From Saprospiraceae bacterium (GTDB lineage: Bacteria; Bacteroidota; Bacteroidia; Chitinophagales; Saprospiraceae), in assembly GCA_020848695.1 (NCBI GenBank), contig JADLHT010000022.1:30371-94370 (forward strand): a DNA stretch of 64,000 nt, given 5' to 3'. Positions within the stretch are counted from its first letter, which is position 1. Each line of letters starts with the position of its first letter. The notes under the pieces are model-generated. The model ran no database searches. It saw only the letters and a list, made by a program, of their open reading frames with translations, and was not told the origin of the DNA. Of this stretch, positions 27,614 through 36,550 are shown piece by piece. Both the position numbers and the translations under genes were made by a program.

Positions 27614-27715
27614 AATAAACTCCAATTAACTTTTGAAAAAATGTTGAGCATTTTTTCTATCTATAAAAACTAATTCAAAAACTCAGATTTCCAATCTATC
27701 CGAGTTGCAATTTAT

Positions 27716-28381
27716 TTAATTTTCAATTCCCAACAATTCTACCTCAAAAACTAGCGCTGAAAAAGGTTTAATATCTGCTCCGGCACCTCTTTCGCCATAA
27801 GCTAGATTGTAGGGTATGAAAAATTTAAATTTAGAACCTACTGGCATAAGTTGCACTCCTTCAGTCCACCCTGGAATTACACCATTTAATGGAAATGAAA
27901 TTGGCTCTCCTCTTTGAACGGAGCTATCAAAAACCTTACCATCCGGTAATGTACCATGATAATGTACTTTCACCTTACTGGTCGGACCTGGTTTTGATCC
28001 GGTACCCATATTTATAACCTGATACTGCAAGCCGCTTGGAGTAGTAATGACCCCGGGTTTTGATCTGTTCTCAGCTAAAAACTTTTCACCGGCTTCTTTA
28101 TTGGCATTGTGTTTACTGGAAGAGACTTCCTTCATGGCATTACTATAACTCTGAGTTGCCTCATCGACAGTCATCGTTGACTTACCATTCATTTGGTCTT
28201 TAATACCTTTTAAAAAATCTTCATAATTAAGACTATCAATGCCCTGTTCGCTGAATGACTTGGCAATCAATATTCCTATACTGTAACTGAATTTATCCAT
28301 TGACTTATTTTCTTGTGCATTGATATCTGAAAGAGAAAAAATATAAGCACAGCAAAGTGCTGAAATAATAATACTTTTCAT
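27716..28381 (-). CDS. FKBP-type peptidyl-prolyl isomerase, periplasmic (FkpA/Mip-like)
   Basis: 221 residues. A signal peptide (ends DINAQ) is followed by a helical dimerisation domain (SYSIGILIAKSF, then FLAENRSKPG) and a C-terminal FKBP domain (VKVHYHGTLPDGKVFDSS, PFSALVFEVELL). It speeds proline isomerisation of exported proteins. The start lies 2 bp after the M20 peptidase stop, so the two form an operon. Confidence 0.93.
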   Translation of the reverse strand: MKSIIISALCCAYIFSLSDINAQENKSMDKFSYSIGILIAKSFSEQGIDSLNYEDFLKGIKDQMNGKSTMTVDEATQSYSNAMKEVSSSKHNANKEAGEKFLAENRSKPGVITTPSGLQYQVINMGTGSKPGPTSKVKVHYHGTLPDGKVFDSSVQRGEPISFPLNGVIPGWTEGVQLMPVGSKFKFFIPYNLAYGERGAGADIKPFSALVFEVELLGIEN

Positions 28382-28383
28382 TT

Positions 28384-29763
28384 CTATTTTGAATTTTGAT
28401 GTAGTGCTGTATAATTTTTATAGAACAAAGGTATAGTTTCTATTCCTTTTTGAAAGTTAAACAGTCCATAATGTTCGTTTGGTGAATGAATGTTATCAGA
28501 ATCAAGACCAAATCCCATCAAGACTGTTTTTAATCCCAAAACTTTTTCAAACAAAGCAATAATGGGAATACTTCCACCTCCTCGTGTAGGAATTGGTTTT
28601 TTGCCAAAACATTCTTCGATTGCCATTGCAGCGGCCTTATAAGCAATACCTTCCGTTGGTGTAACTACAGGTTCGCCTCCATGTAATTCAGTAACTTTAA
28701 CTTTAACAGAATCAGGAGCAATAGATTCAAAATGCCTTGTAAAAAGTTCTGCTATCTTTTGCGAATTCTGATGAGGAACTAGGCGCATTGAAATTTTTGC
28801 ATAAGCCTTGGAAGGTAAAACTGTTTTAGCTCCTTCACCTGTATATCCACCCCAGATACCGTTTAATTCTAAAGTCGGCCTGACTCCTGTCCTTTCCAAA
28901 GTTGTATAATCTTTCTCACCCCAGACTTCATTAATTTCAAGATCTTTTTTGTAAGAATCAAGACTAAAGGGTGCTTTATTTAGATCTAATCGTTCCTGAG
29001 TCGATAAGCTCAACACATCATCATAAAATCCAGGTATTGTAATATGATTGTTATCATCATGAAGTGAAGCAATCATCTTGGCGAGAATTGTAATTGGATT
29101 TGCTACTGCCCCACCATACACTCCGGAATGAAGATCTCGGTTAGGTCCTGTAAGCTCCACTTCCATATAAGCAAGTCCTCTCAGTCCGGTTTCGATGGAA
29201 GGATTATCCATACTAATCATTGAGGTATCACTGACCATAACTATGTCCGCTTTAAGCTTTTCTTTGTTTTTTTCAAGAAAAGTACCAAGATTAGATGATC
29301 CAACCTCTTCTTCCCCTTCAATCATAAATTTGACATTACAGGGCAGAGCCTGAGTAGCTAACATCGTTTCCAATGCCTTTACATGCATAAAAAACTGCCC
29401 TTTATCATCGCAAGAACCTCTGGCATAGATTTTACCATCCTTAATGACTGGGTCAAATGGTCCACTGGTCCAAAGTTCGAGAGGGTCCGGAGGTTGCACA
29501 TCATAATGACCATATGTTAAGACTGTCGGAAGTTTGGGGTCAACAATCTTCTCAGCATAGACTATTGGATGTCCTTCAGTCTGACAGATTTCGGCATGAT
29601 TGCAACCAACTTTTAGAAGAGCCTCTTTCACAGCTTCTGCACATCTAGAGGTATCTGCATTTCTGTTGGAATCTGCACTAACTGAAGGAATTCTAAGCAA
29701 TTCCATTAATTCATCCGTAAATCGGCTAAAATTCTCCTGAATATATGTATTTATAGCACTCAT
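28384..29763 (-). CDS. M20 family dipeptidase/metallopeptidase
   Basis: 459 residues. Metal ligands and catalytic residues are visible in YGHYDVQPPDP, DDKGQ, EGEEEVGSSN (Glu-Glu pair) and the C-terminal SPNEHYG His. A dimerisation domain (GPNRDLHSGVYGG) sits in the middle. It resembles the M20A/CNDP-like dipeptidases common in Bacteroidota and should hydrolyse dipeptides in the cytoplasm with zinc. It is co-transcribed with the FKBP gene downstream. Confidence 0.92.
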   Translation of the reverse strand: MSAINTYIQENFSRFTDELMELLRIPSVSADSNRNADTSRCAEAVKEALLKVGCNHAEICQTEGHPIVYAEKIVDPKLPTVLTYGHYDVQPPDPLELWTSGPFDPVIKDGKIYARGSCDDKGQFFMHVKALETMLATQALPCNVKFMIEGEEEVGSSNLGTFLEKNKEKLKADIVMVSDTSMISMDNPSIETGLRGLAYMEVELTGPNRDLHSGVYGGAVANPITILAKMIASLHDDNNHITIPGFYDDVLSLSTQERLDLNKAPFSLDSYKKDLEINEVWGEKDYTTLERTGVRPTLELNGIWGGYTGEGAKTVLPSKAYAKISMRLVPHQNSQKIAELFTRHFESIAPDSVKVKVTELHGGEPVVTPTEGIAYKAAAMAIEECFGKKPIPTRGGGSIPIIALFEKVLGLKTVLMGFGLDSDNIHSPNEHYGLFNFQKGIETIPLFYKNYTALHQNSK

Positions 29764-29910
29764 TTCTATTAATTTAACAATTAAGCAATATGGATTGCAA
29801 ACATACTACAAAAGAAAAATGTAGAATTACAAAAAGGACATAGGTATACTACCCTAAGTGACCGTCACTCAGTCAGTAGAATCGATAAAATTGGGAATGG
29901 AACCTGAGAA

Positions 29911-30243
29911 TTAGAAACGTCTGTTTCTATTTCCTCCTCCGTTACCGTTGCCTCCTCTGAAGTTCCTGCCGCCTCCGCCTCCAGTGCGTGGTGGTCTGCT
30001 CTCACGTGGTTCTGATTTTTTCACCACGATCATTCTTCCATCCAACTCAGTCTCATTGAGCCCGTTAATGGCATTCATACCTTCATCATCATTTGGCATT
30101 TCAACAAAGCCATAACCTTTAGAGCGTCCCGACATCTTATCGGTAACAATCTTAGCATCAGTAACTTCACCGTATTTCTCAAAAGCTTCTCTTAGAGTGC
30201 TTTCTTTAGTCTGGAAGTCAAGTTTTGTAACAAAAATGTTCAT
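29911..30243 (-). CDS. RRM RNA-binding protein with Gly-Arg-rich tail
   Basis: 110 residues: one RNA recognition motif with RNP-2 IFVTKL (3-8) and RNP-1 KGYGFVEM (42-49), then a disordered GGGGR/GNGGGNR tail from about residue 87. This group is common in Bacteroidota and cyanobacteria and binds single-stranded RNA, often in cold or stress responses. The mRNA leader carries a stem-loop near its predicted 5' end. It is transcribed alone. Confidence 0.93.
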   Translation of the reverse strand: MNIFVTKLDFQTKESTLREAFEKYGEVTDAKIVTDKMSGRSKGYGFVEMPNDDEGMNAINGLNETELDGRMIVVKKSEPRESRPPRTGGGGGRNFRGGNGNGGGNRNRRF

Positions 30244-30256
30244 AAAAAAAATTCAA

Positions 30257-30280
30257 GTCCTGCGATTTGTAAATCAGGAC
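30257..30280 (-). promoter_or_regulatory. 5' leader hairpin of the RRM gene
   Basis: On the mRNA, GTCCTG pairs with CAGGAC (6 bp), with ATTT/AAAT extending the stem past a 2-nt bulge. It starts within a few bases of the end of the -7 box, so it would be at the very 5' end of the transcript. Confidence 0.5.
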
Positions 30281-30283
30281 GCC

Positions 30284-30291
30284 CAAAGTTA
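30284..30291 (-). promoter_or_regulatory. -7 promoter box of the RRM gene
   Basis: The minus-strand TAACTTTG matches TAnnTTTG, about 40 nt upstream of the ATG. Transcription should start at or in the leader hairpin. Confidence 0.5.
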
Positions 30292-30498
30292 TAGTAAATA
30301 TTAGTATTTTAAATGATTTTATAAAGAAATCTAATAATTTCTATTGAAAATGTGGTCAAAAACAAGTTTTTCTCCTAAATTCAGGGTTTCAAATTCAAAT
30401 TTTCCGTCAAATTACCTGGCCTGTCCTGATTGAAGTAAATATTATAAAATAATTTAATTTTACTCCGGAATTCTATGAATTCTGAAATCTACTTTTAC

Positions 30499-31464
30499 AT
30501 GAAGGTCATTTTCATCCTTTTTCTACTTATAAGACCGGCTCTGGGTTTGTGTGAGCTTGACAAAAATTACTCAGTTTCTGGTGGTTTAATTTTTTTAGTA
30601 GATGAAATTCCAGAATTATCACTCAAAATCAACAAACAAAGAAATCTAATTCTTCAAAAAAAACTTGAAAGAGATGAAATGTTATTACAATTCAACAACT
30701 CAATTCTTGATCGCAGAGGAAAGAGGATATTGACTAGCCAAATTGATAAGATAGAAACAGACTTAGTTTTATTTGAAGATAAATTGAATTGCTATCTGCT
30801 TGCACAAAAACTTATTAACCAATTACAATATCTTCCTAATTATAAAAAAAATACAGAATTAAAAAAAATCATTTATCTGATTGATCAGATCGATGCTGAC
30901 AAAATTAAATATCATAAAGCTCATAAAAAATATTATATTCCTGTTTTAAAAAATCAGTATTCAGATTACTTACCGGAAGAAGACTGCAAATTTGAAATGA
31001 GTTCAGATGGAAAAATTATTGCCAATCAAAAACAGATACTTTTAACTTATACTCCAAAAGAGTTAGAAAAGCATTACACAAATTCAGAGTTTCTAATAGT
31101 TTATACGAAATTACTGAAGTCAAATAAAAAATATTACCTGGATTTAAAATTTGAATTCAAAGGGCAACGAGTAACTCAATTTTATGGCATATTTGTAGAT
31201 ACCAACCCACTAAAGTTAGGATTTTTGGATGAAGATTATCTTGTTTTGCAAAATATGGTTTCCGCTCCGCCGCAAATTGACAAACTGACAGGTAATACCA
31301 TCTACAAATTTCAATGTCCACTGACCAAATCTGATCTTAAAAAACTTGCTAGAAAAGAAGTTGATAAGCTTACAATTGTATGGCCTACAGCAACCGAGAC
31401 ATATGAAGTTTTTAATCTCCACATTTATCAAAATTTAAGTAAATGTCTTCAAATAAAGAATTAA
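30499..31464 (+). CDS. Exported protein of unknown function
   Basis: About 321 residues from the ATG at 30499, where a signal sequence starts (MKVIFILFLLIRPALG); an ATG at 30475 is an alternative. The first half is Lys/Glu/Leu-rich helical sequence that may form a coiled coil (roughly residues 35-130), and the second half looks beta-rich. No family is recognised. It overlaps the miaE gene by 22 bp, suggesting co-transcription, though a link in function is not evident. Confidence 0.75.
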   Translation: MKVIFILFLLIRPALGLCELDKNYSVSGGLIFLVDEIPELSLKINKQRNLILQKKLERDEMLLQFNNSILDRRGKRILTSQIDKIETDLVLFEDKLNCYLLAQKLINQLQYLPNYKKNTELKKIIYLIDQIDADKIKYHKAHKKYYIPVLKNQYSDYLPEEDCKFEMSSDGKIIANQKQILLTYTPKELEKHYTNSEFLIVYTKLLKSNKKYYLDLKFEFKGQRVTQFYGIFVDTNPLKLGFLDEDYLVLQNMVSAPPQIDKLTGNTIYKFQCPLTKSDLKKLARKEVDKLTIVWPTATETYEVFNLHIYQNLSKCLQIKN

Positions 31465-32048
31465 CAACTCTTGGCTTACATCTTCCTTCTGATCCAAGAT
31501 GGGTAGATCTTACTCAGTACTCGCTGGAAGATATTCTTAGTGACCATGCCTATTGTGAACAAAAAGCGGCAAGTTCATGCATCAGTTTGATTCAAATGTT
31601 TCCGGATAAAACTAGACTTGTAGAAGAAGTCGCACCGGTCGTTACCGAAGAATGGGGTCATTTCAGATTAGTTATCGCTGAACTAAAAAAAAGAGGTCTT
31701 CAACTAGGTTTTCAAAGAAAAGATGAATACGTAAATGCCATTCTACAATTTACAATAAAAGGAGGAAGTAAGGAAGACAGACTTCTGGATCAATTGCTGT
31801 TATGTGCCTTAATTGAAGCACGATCCTGCGAACGCTTTAAGCTGTTATCGCAAAATCTGGAAGAAGAGAGTCTAAGAGATTTCTATCATCATTTCATGGT
31901 TTCTGAAGCTGGGCATTATCGTATGTTTATTGAGCTTGCTGAACATTATTTTGATTCTAAAAAAGTTAGAGTTCGCTGGCAAGAGTTTCTGGATTATGAG
32001 GCCGGTATTGTTAAAAACCTAAAACCAAGAGGTGATCGCATGCATTGA
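31443..32048 (+). CDS. miaE: tRNA-(ms2io6A37) hydroxylase, MiaE-like
   Basis: 201 residues of the MiaE ferritin-like fold. Diiron ligands are the Glu/His patterns DHAYCEQKAA, TEEWGHFRLV, EARSCERFK and SEAGHYRMF. It hydroxylates the isopentenyl group of ms2i6A37 with O2. miaA and miaB are not nearby. The start ATG lies inside the 3' end of the preceding gene. Confidence 0.9.
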   Translation: MSSNKELTTLGLHLPSDPRWVDLTQYSLEDILSDHAYCEQKAASSCISLIQMFPDKTRLVEEVAPVVTEEWGHFRLVIAELKKRGLQLGFQRKDEYVNAILQFTIKGGSKEDRLLDQLLLCALIEARSCERFKLLSQNLEEESLRDFYHHFMVSEAGHYRMFIELAEHYFDSKKVRVRWQEFLDYEAGIVKNLKPRGDRMH

Positions 32049-32126
32049 AACACATAGCTTTTTCTGAAGTTCTGGGCAAATGCTTAATATCAAATACTTA
32101 AAAACTAATGTAATGGGATACAGATA

Positions 32127-33197
32127 CTAGATCAAGGAAGACAATAGTTTCGGAATAATCTCACAAAGTTCAATCCTATCTGGAAGTTGTTTATATCCCG
32201 TTAATTCTTGTGCTAGGGGTATATCCCTGATTAAATCGAGCTCATCTTGATCTACACAATGGAATATTTTTTTTCTCGCTAATTCTCGACCCAAATATTC
32301 TTGCTCGGGTTGACCCGGCGTGGGAATGAGCAATGCTTTTTTATTTATTATGGAGAGATCCAGTAAGGTAGAATATCCACTTCTGCTTATAATTAGGTCT
32401 GAAGAACACATTATTTCATTTAGCTGATGAGAAGTTGCAAAATCTACGATTTCCAGATTTTTGATAATTGGAATTACTTCACTATTCTGGGAACCCCTCA
32501 CCAAAACTGCCTTTTTAAAATTTAAATTTTTCAGCTGAGAAAGAAAAATCTTTTCCAAACGGGTTCGTTGCGGTTCGGGTCCGGACAATAAAAAACAGTA
32601 GTCATATTTTTTATCTGATTCAATTTTTTTAAATCTTGATAAGGGACCAAAATAATAATGCTTATTGGATTTAAACTGATGATCCAATGCACCCCCTAAA
32701 TTATTACTTTCTTCAAAATCCGGTATCCAAATCTGATCAAATCTCATATAAAAAAATCTCATCCATGTATCTGCACACCATTCAAACAACCTATACGATA
32801 AAGGAAAATGCAGATGATGTGTAATAATAATACTGGGTACAAAATTCTGAGCTGCTCCAAGACGCGCATCCGAAATTAGTAAGTCAATCTCGTGTAGTTT
32901 GCAAATTTTTCTTATTGCAAAATGCTCTCTGATTATAGCCGAATGCATTTTATACATCTGAATCGCCATATTCCAATACATGTTGCGACTTGGATATAGT
33001 ATTTTATAATCCGGCAGCTCAAAAACTTGTAAATCCTTAAATTCTTTTCTTAATAATTCAGCTCCAGGTCCTGATGACGCTAGTAATACTTTCCACCCTT
33101 GTTCAACAAAATATCTTATTATGGGAATAGTTCGTGTAACATGTCCAAGTCCCCAATGTTGAGGCGTGATGAGAACCTTTTTGGTTGGTTGTTTCAT
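32127..33197 (-). CDS. MurG-like glycosyltransferase (GT-B, family 28 type)
   Basis: 356 residues with the two-domain GT-B layout. The N-terminal HWGLGHVTRT segment and the C-terminal SRSGYSTLLDLSIINKKALLIPTPGQPEQEYLG are the UDP-sugar-binding features of the MurG/family 28 group. It is not MurG itself. Its acceptor, perhaps a glycolipid or surface sugar, is unknown. It lies alone between miaE and rng. Confidence 0.8.
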   Translation of the reverse strand: MKQPTKKVLITPQHWGLGHVTRTIPIIRYFVEQGWKVLLASSGPGAELLRKEFKDLQVFELPDYKILYPSRNMYWNMAIQMYKMHSAIIREHFAIRKICKLHEIDLLISDARLGAAQNFVPSIIITHHLHFPLSYRLFEWCADTWMRFFYMRFDQIWIPDFEESNNLGGALDHQFKSNKHYYFGPLSRFKKIESDKKYDYCFLLSGPEPQRTRLEKIFLSQLKNLNFKKAVLVRGSQNSEVIPIIKNLEIVDFATSHQLNEIMCSSDLIISRSGYSTLLDLSIINKKALLIPTPGQPEQEYLGRELARKKIFHCVDQDELDLIRDIPLAQELTGYKQLPDRIELCEIIPKLLSSLI

Positions 33198-33277
33198 CTA
33201 GATTGAATCAATGCAAAGATTGTAAAATGTTCTCAATTGAAAATTTATATTATTATTACATTGAGAATTACAGAAGA

Positions 33278-34825
33278 CTACATCATTCTTATTTCTTCCT
33301 GACCGTCATAGAATTTGTAACTTATCAAACCCATATCCTGATTCTCTCTTAGCTTAATCCACTTTTGATATTTTAAATACCATTTCACAGGATAATTATA
33401 AATCCCTTTCCTTAAATAGGCTATGACGAAAGGATGAGCTTCAATGCTCAGATTTTTAACAGGTTTAGTCTTCAGAATAAATTCCATTTGGCTTATTAAG
33501 GTATCAACTAACAATATTGTTGGTGTTACTTTTCCTGATCCTTTGCAAGAAGGGCACATTTCTGCGGAATCAATGGTCATCTCTGGACGCGCTCTTTGTC
33601 TAGTGATTTGCATGAGACCAAATTTCGATAAGGGCAATATGGTATGTTGAGAACGATCATTTTCCATATATTTCTTCATGCTGTTGTAGAGCATGAGTTT
33701 ATTATCAGCATTTTTTTGATCAATAAAGTCTATTACAATGAGACCTCCAATATCCCTTAATCTGATTTGCCTGGCAATTTCTTCTGCAGCTTCTAAGTTA
33801 ACCTGGAGCGATGCAGCTTCCTGATCCATTTTTTGAGCTTTCGGTCCTGAATTAACATCTATTACATGCATTGCTTCTGTTCTCTCCACTACAATGTAGG
33901 CACCGCTAGTAAGGGTTGAAGTATTTCCAAATGAAGACTTAATCTGTCTTTTTATTCCCAGTGCGTCAAAAATATGCTTGCTTCCGTTAAAATACTGCAA
34001 TATATCTGCTTTTTCAGGAAGATTCAGTTGCAAATAATCTTTGATGCTATGATAGAGTTCTTTACTGTCAACATGGATGGCATTGAAAGATGAGTTCAGA
34101 ATATCTCTAATTAAAGAAGAAGCTTTGTCCAGTTCGCTCAATAATTTTATTGGCGGCTTAGCTTTAAGCAATTGTGCGTGTAATCCTTTCCATCTATCCA
34201 TGAGCAGGTTCATTTCTTCATGAAGCTCTGCAACCTTTTTATTTTCTGCTGCTGTTCTAACTACTACGCCAAAGTTTTTTGGACGAATAGATTCAATCAA
34301 TTTGAACAAACGCTCTCTTTCTTCAACACTATTAATCTTTTTTGAAATTGCTATAGTGTTGTTAAACGGTGTTAAGACAATAAATCTTCCCGGAACTGTA
34401 ATCTCACAACTTAGTCTGTGTCCTTTGGTGGAGATTGGTTCTTTTACAATCTGGACTAACAACATGTTCTTTTTTTCGAGAACCTGTGCGACTTTGCCAT
34501 GTTTATTTATTTCTTCCTGAATTTCAAATTGATCCAAGAATGGATTGCTTTGTGCTCCACTAACAGATTCCCGTGTAAACTTTTTGTTGGAATTAAGGAG
34601 TGGTCCCATATCCGTGTAGTGCAAAAAAGCTTCTTTAAGATGACCGATATCCACAAATGCAGCGTTCAGTCCTGGCATAAGCTTTCTAACTTGTCCGAGA
34701 AAAACATCTCCAACATTATAAACAGATTCAGTCTTTTGTTTGTGAAGCTCAACCAGCTTCTTGTTTTCGAGTAGGGCTATCTCCATAACTCCATTTTGTG
34801 AGGAGATAACGAGTTCTTTATCCAT
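33278..34825 (-). CDS. rng: Ribonuclease E/G family endoribonuclease
   Basis: 515 residues: an S1 RNA-binding part (YNVGDVFLGQVRKLMPGLNAAFVDIG), then the RNase H-like catalytic core with the two Mg-binding Asp in IDVNSGPKAQ and GGLIVIDFID, and the zinc-link CPSCKGSGK. It processes rRNA and mRNA. The ATG at 34825 is preferred to a TTG one codon upstream. A promoter box at about 34970 gives a leader of about 130 nt holding a 7-bp hairpin, which recalls autoregulated rne leaders of E. coli. Confidence 0.95.
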   Translation of the reverse strand: MDKELVISSQNGVMEIALLENKKLVELHKQKTESVYNVGDVFLGQVRKLMPGLNAAFVDIGHLKEAFLHYTDMGPLLNSNKKFTRESVSGAQSNPFLDQFEIQEEINKHGKVAQVLEKKNMLLVQIVKEPISTKGHRLSCEITVPGRFIVLTPFNNTIAISKKINSVEERERLFKLIESIRPKNFGVVVRTAAENKKVAELHEEMNLLMDRWKGLHAQLLKAKPPIKLLSELDKASSLIRDILNSSFNAIHVDSKELYHSIKDYLQLNLPEKADILQYFNGSKHIFDALGIKRQIKSSFGNTSTLTSGAYIVVERTEAMHVIDVNSGPKAQKMDQEAASLQVNLEAAEEIARQIRLRDIGGLIVIDFIDQKNADNKLMLYNSMKKYMENDRSQHTILPLSKFGLMQITRQRARPEMTIDSAEMCPSCKGSGKVTPTILLVDTLISQMEFILKTKPVKNLSIEAHPFVIAYLRKGIYNYPVKWYLKYQKWIKLRENQDMGLISYKFYDGQEEIRMM

Positions 34826-34897
34826 CAATCTATATTTAGACGCGGAATCAGGTTGAGAATCAGAATGTCTTCACGCAGCAATTTAGCGAAAAACAGA

Positions 34898-34915
34898 ATC
34901 AAAGCGGGCTTTGAT
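34898..34915 (-). promoter_or_regulatory. Leader hairpin upstream of rng
   Basis: ATCAAAG / CTTTGAT form a 7-bp stem around a 4-nt loop, about 75 nt before the rng start in its long leader. It may be a self-cleavage or stability element. Confidence 0.4.
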
Positions 34916-34965
34916 GCAATGGGTTCGTGTAGATTTTTGGGATTACTAAAATAGTACCCATAGCA

Positions 34966-34973
34966 CAAAAATA
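34966..34973 (-). promoter_or_regulatory. -7 promoter box of rng
   Basis: The minus-strand TATTTTTG matches TAnnTTTG about 140 nt upstream of the rng ATG. No well-spaced -33 TTG is seen. Confidence 0.4.
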
Positions 34974-35059
34974 TAGATTTTGATTCCGGCCTTTTTCACT
35001 CAATGAAAAGGCTTGCTCATGGACTTGAGATAACAACTCAAACTCCGCAAGAAAAAAAT

Positions 35060-35155
35060 CTATCTATTTTTCTTCTTGTGCCTGTTTTTTCTCAATCGCT
35101 TCTTGCGCTTGTGAGTAGCGATTTTATGTCTTTTTCTTTTTTTACCGCAAGGCAT
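35060..35155 (-). CDS. AURKAIP1/COX24 (mS38/bS22-like) small basic protein
   Basis: A 31-codon gene beginning MPCGKKRKRHKIATHK and followed by further Lys/Arg/His blocks. It matches the small basic proteins annotated in Bacteroidota as AURKAIP1/COX24-domain proteins (PF08213), related to mitochondrial mS38 and the mycobacterial small-subunit protein bS22. It should bind rRNA in the ribosome. It sits 28 bp downstream of the TPR gene, in the HU-TPR-small protein-rng order. Confidence 0.88.
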   Translation of the reverse strand: MPCGKKRKRHKIATHKRKKRLRKNRHKKKNR

Positions 35156-35183
35156 AAATTAATATTTATTCAATAATTTTTAT

Positions 35184-35951
35184 CTATTCTTTACAAAACC
35201 TTTTATAAGGTTCTAAATTTTCATTTCTATTACTTTGTCGAATTACTTCGAGCATCAGACAATTGGCATCTACTTGTTTTGGATCTTTTTCCAAAATACT
35301 TTTCAACCTATTATAAGCTTTATCCCATTGTCCTGTTTGTATTGCAAGTTGACTTAATGTAATCTGTACAGGAATATAATCAGGATACTTTTTACCAATC
35401 TCAACTAAAGACATAATTCCTTTCATTGGATCCCCTTCTGGAATTTTTACCCAACACAAGGCCTTATTCATCTGATGTTGAGGATCATCTCCATTCAACT
35501 GTATCGCCTTATCCAGACTTTCAACCGCAAGCTTCTTGCATTGCATTTTGATTTCTTCCTCCTGACTTTCATCCAATCCAGCCATCAGAGTAGTTCCTGC
35601 GATTCCCCAGGCCTCAGAAGTATTAGATATTTGTGCCAGTTGAATTGCTGATTTCCCTGCATTGAGATAATTTTTTTGCTTATACCAGAATGAAGAAATC
35701 TTTCTATAAATCTCGATCTTTGAATTTGGTTCATTCTGAATATCCAGACTTTTTGTCAACTCATCCAATTCAGCTTTCTGATTGGGTTCTAATTCTGATG
35801 TATCTAAAAATTCAATCGAATTACTCTCCTTTCCGGAGTTTGAAAACTCTTTGCTCGCTCTAACATCAGAAGGTACAATATCAAACAAAAAATACAAAAG
35901 AATACCAATTAAAACAAATACCAGGGCTATTTTGCCGGGATGTCTTAACAT
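35184..35951 (-). CDS. Membrane-anchored TPR protein
   Basis: 255 residues. One N-terminal membrane segment (IALVFVLIGILLYFLFDIV) is followed by helical repeats of TPR type (around GKSAIQLAQISNTSEAWGIA, SLDKAIQLNGDDPQHQMN, and KAYNRLKSILEKDPKQVDAN). It is probably anchored with the repeats outside the cytoplasm and may mediate protein contacts. The start overlaps the HU stop by one base (TAATG). Confidence 0.85.
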   Translation of the reverse strand: MLRHPGKIALVFVLIGILLYFLFDIVPSDVRASKEFSNSGKESNSIEFLDTSELEPNQKAELDELTKSLDIQNEPNSKIEIYRKISSFWYKQKNYLNAGKSAIQLAQISNTSEAWGIAGTTLMAGLDESQEEEIKMQCKKLAVESLDKAIQLNGDDPQHQMNKALCWVKIPEGDPMKGIMSLVEIGKKYPDYIPVQITLSQLAIQTGQWDKAYNRLKSILEKDPKQVDANCLMLEVIRQSNRNENLEPYKRFCKE

Positions 35952-36271
35952 TATTCTTCAATATCGTCATCATCATAATCACCTTCTGGCTCCTTACCCA
36001 ATTTTACATGATCTACAAAAATTTTTGCAGGCTTGAAAGAGGGTATAAAATGCTCGGGTATTTCAATTGCCAAATTCTTTTTAATATGTCTTCCTATCTT
36101 TTTCGCTCTTTTTTTTACTACAAAGGAGCCGAAACCTCTTATGAAAACATTTTCTCCTTTTGCCAAGGAAGTCTTGACTTCTTTAAAGAACATTTCCAAT
36201 GAAACCAAGACATCCACCTTAGGAACTCCTGATTTTTCAGAGATTAATGCAACTAGGTCAGCTTTTCTCAT
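35951..36271 (-). CDS. HU/IHF family DNA-binding protein
   Basis: 106 residues: MRKADLVALISEKSGVPK is the HU helix start, and GENVFIRGFGSFVVKKRAKKIGRHI is the beta-arm with the FGSF motif. The C-terminus is extended by an acidic tail (EGDYDDDDIEE) not present in E. coli HU. It bends and packs DNA. It is the first gene of the HU-TPR pair; translational coupling is indicated by TAATG. Confidence 0.95.
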   Translation of the reverse strand: MRKADLVALISEKSGVPKVDVLVSLEMFFKEVKTSLAKGENVFIRGFGSFVVKKRAKKIGRHIKKNLAIEIPEHFIPSFKPAKIFVDHVKLGKEPEGDYDDDDIEE

Positions 36272-36550
36272 TTACTTGATTTTTAGTCAGTTATGAATAT
36301 TTTTGGTTTTAAAGGACTGCAAATTTCGTAAAAAAATGCATACGTAAAAAGATTTCACTGTTTTTTTTGAAAAAATATTTTCCTAAGTTTTTCAAAATCA
36401 GTGAGTTAATATCAATTTTTATACCAATCCGAAAAAATTAAGACCAATCTATTCTCAGGATAATAATTATTACCTATTCAGAACTTCACAGACTTTAATA
36501 CTCGAACTAGGTAGTGTATATATTGTACCTTAGCCACAAAATATGTAAAA

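Noticed and set aside
34989..35012. Inverted repeat GCCTTTTTCA/TGAAAAGGC after the small ribosomal protein gene
   Set aside because: Contains a bulge and no T-run follows on either strand, so a terminator is not supported.
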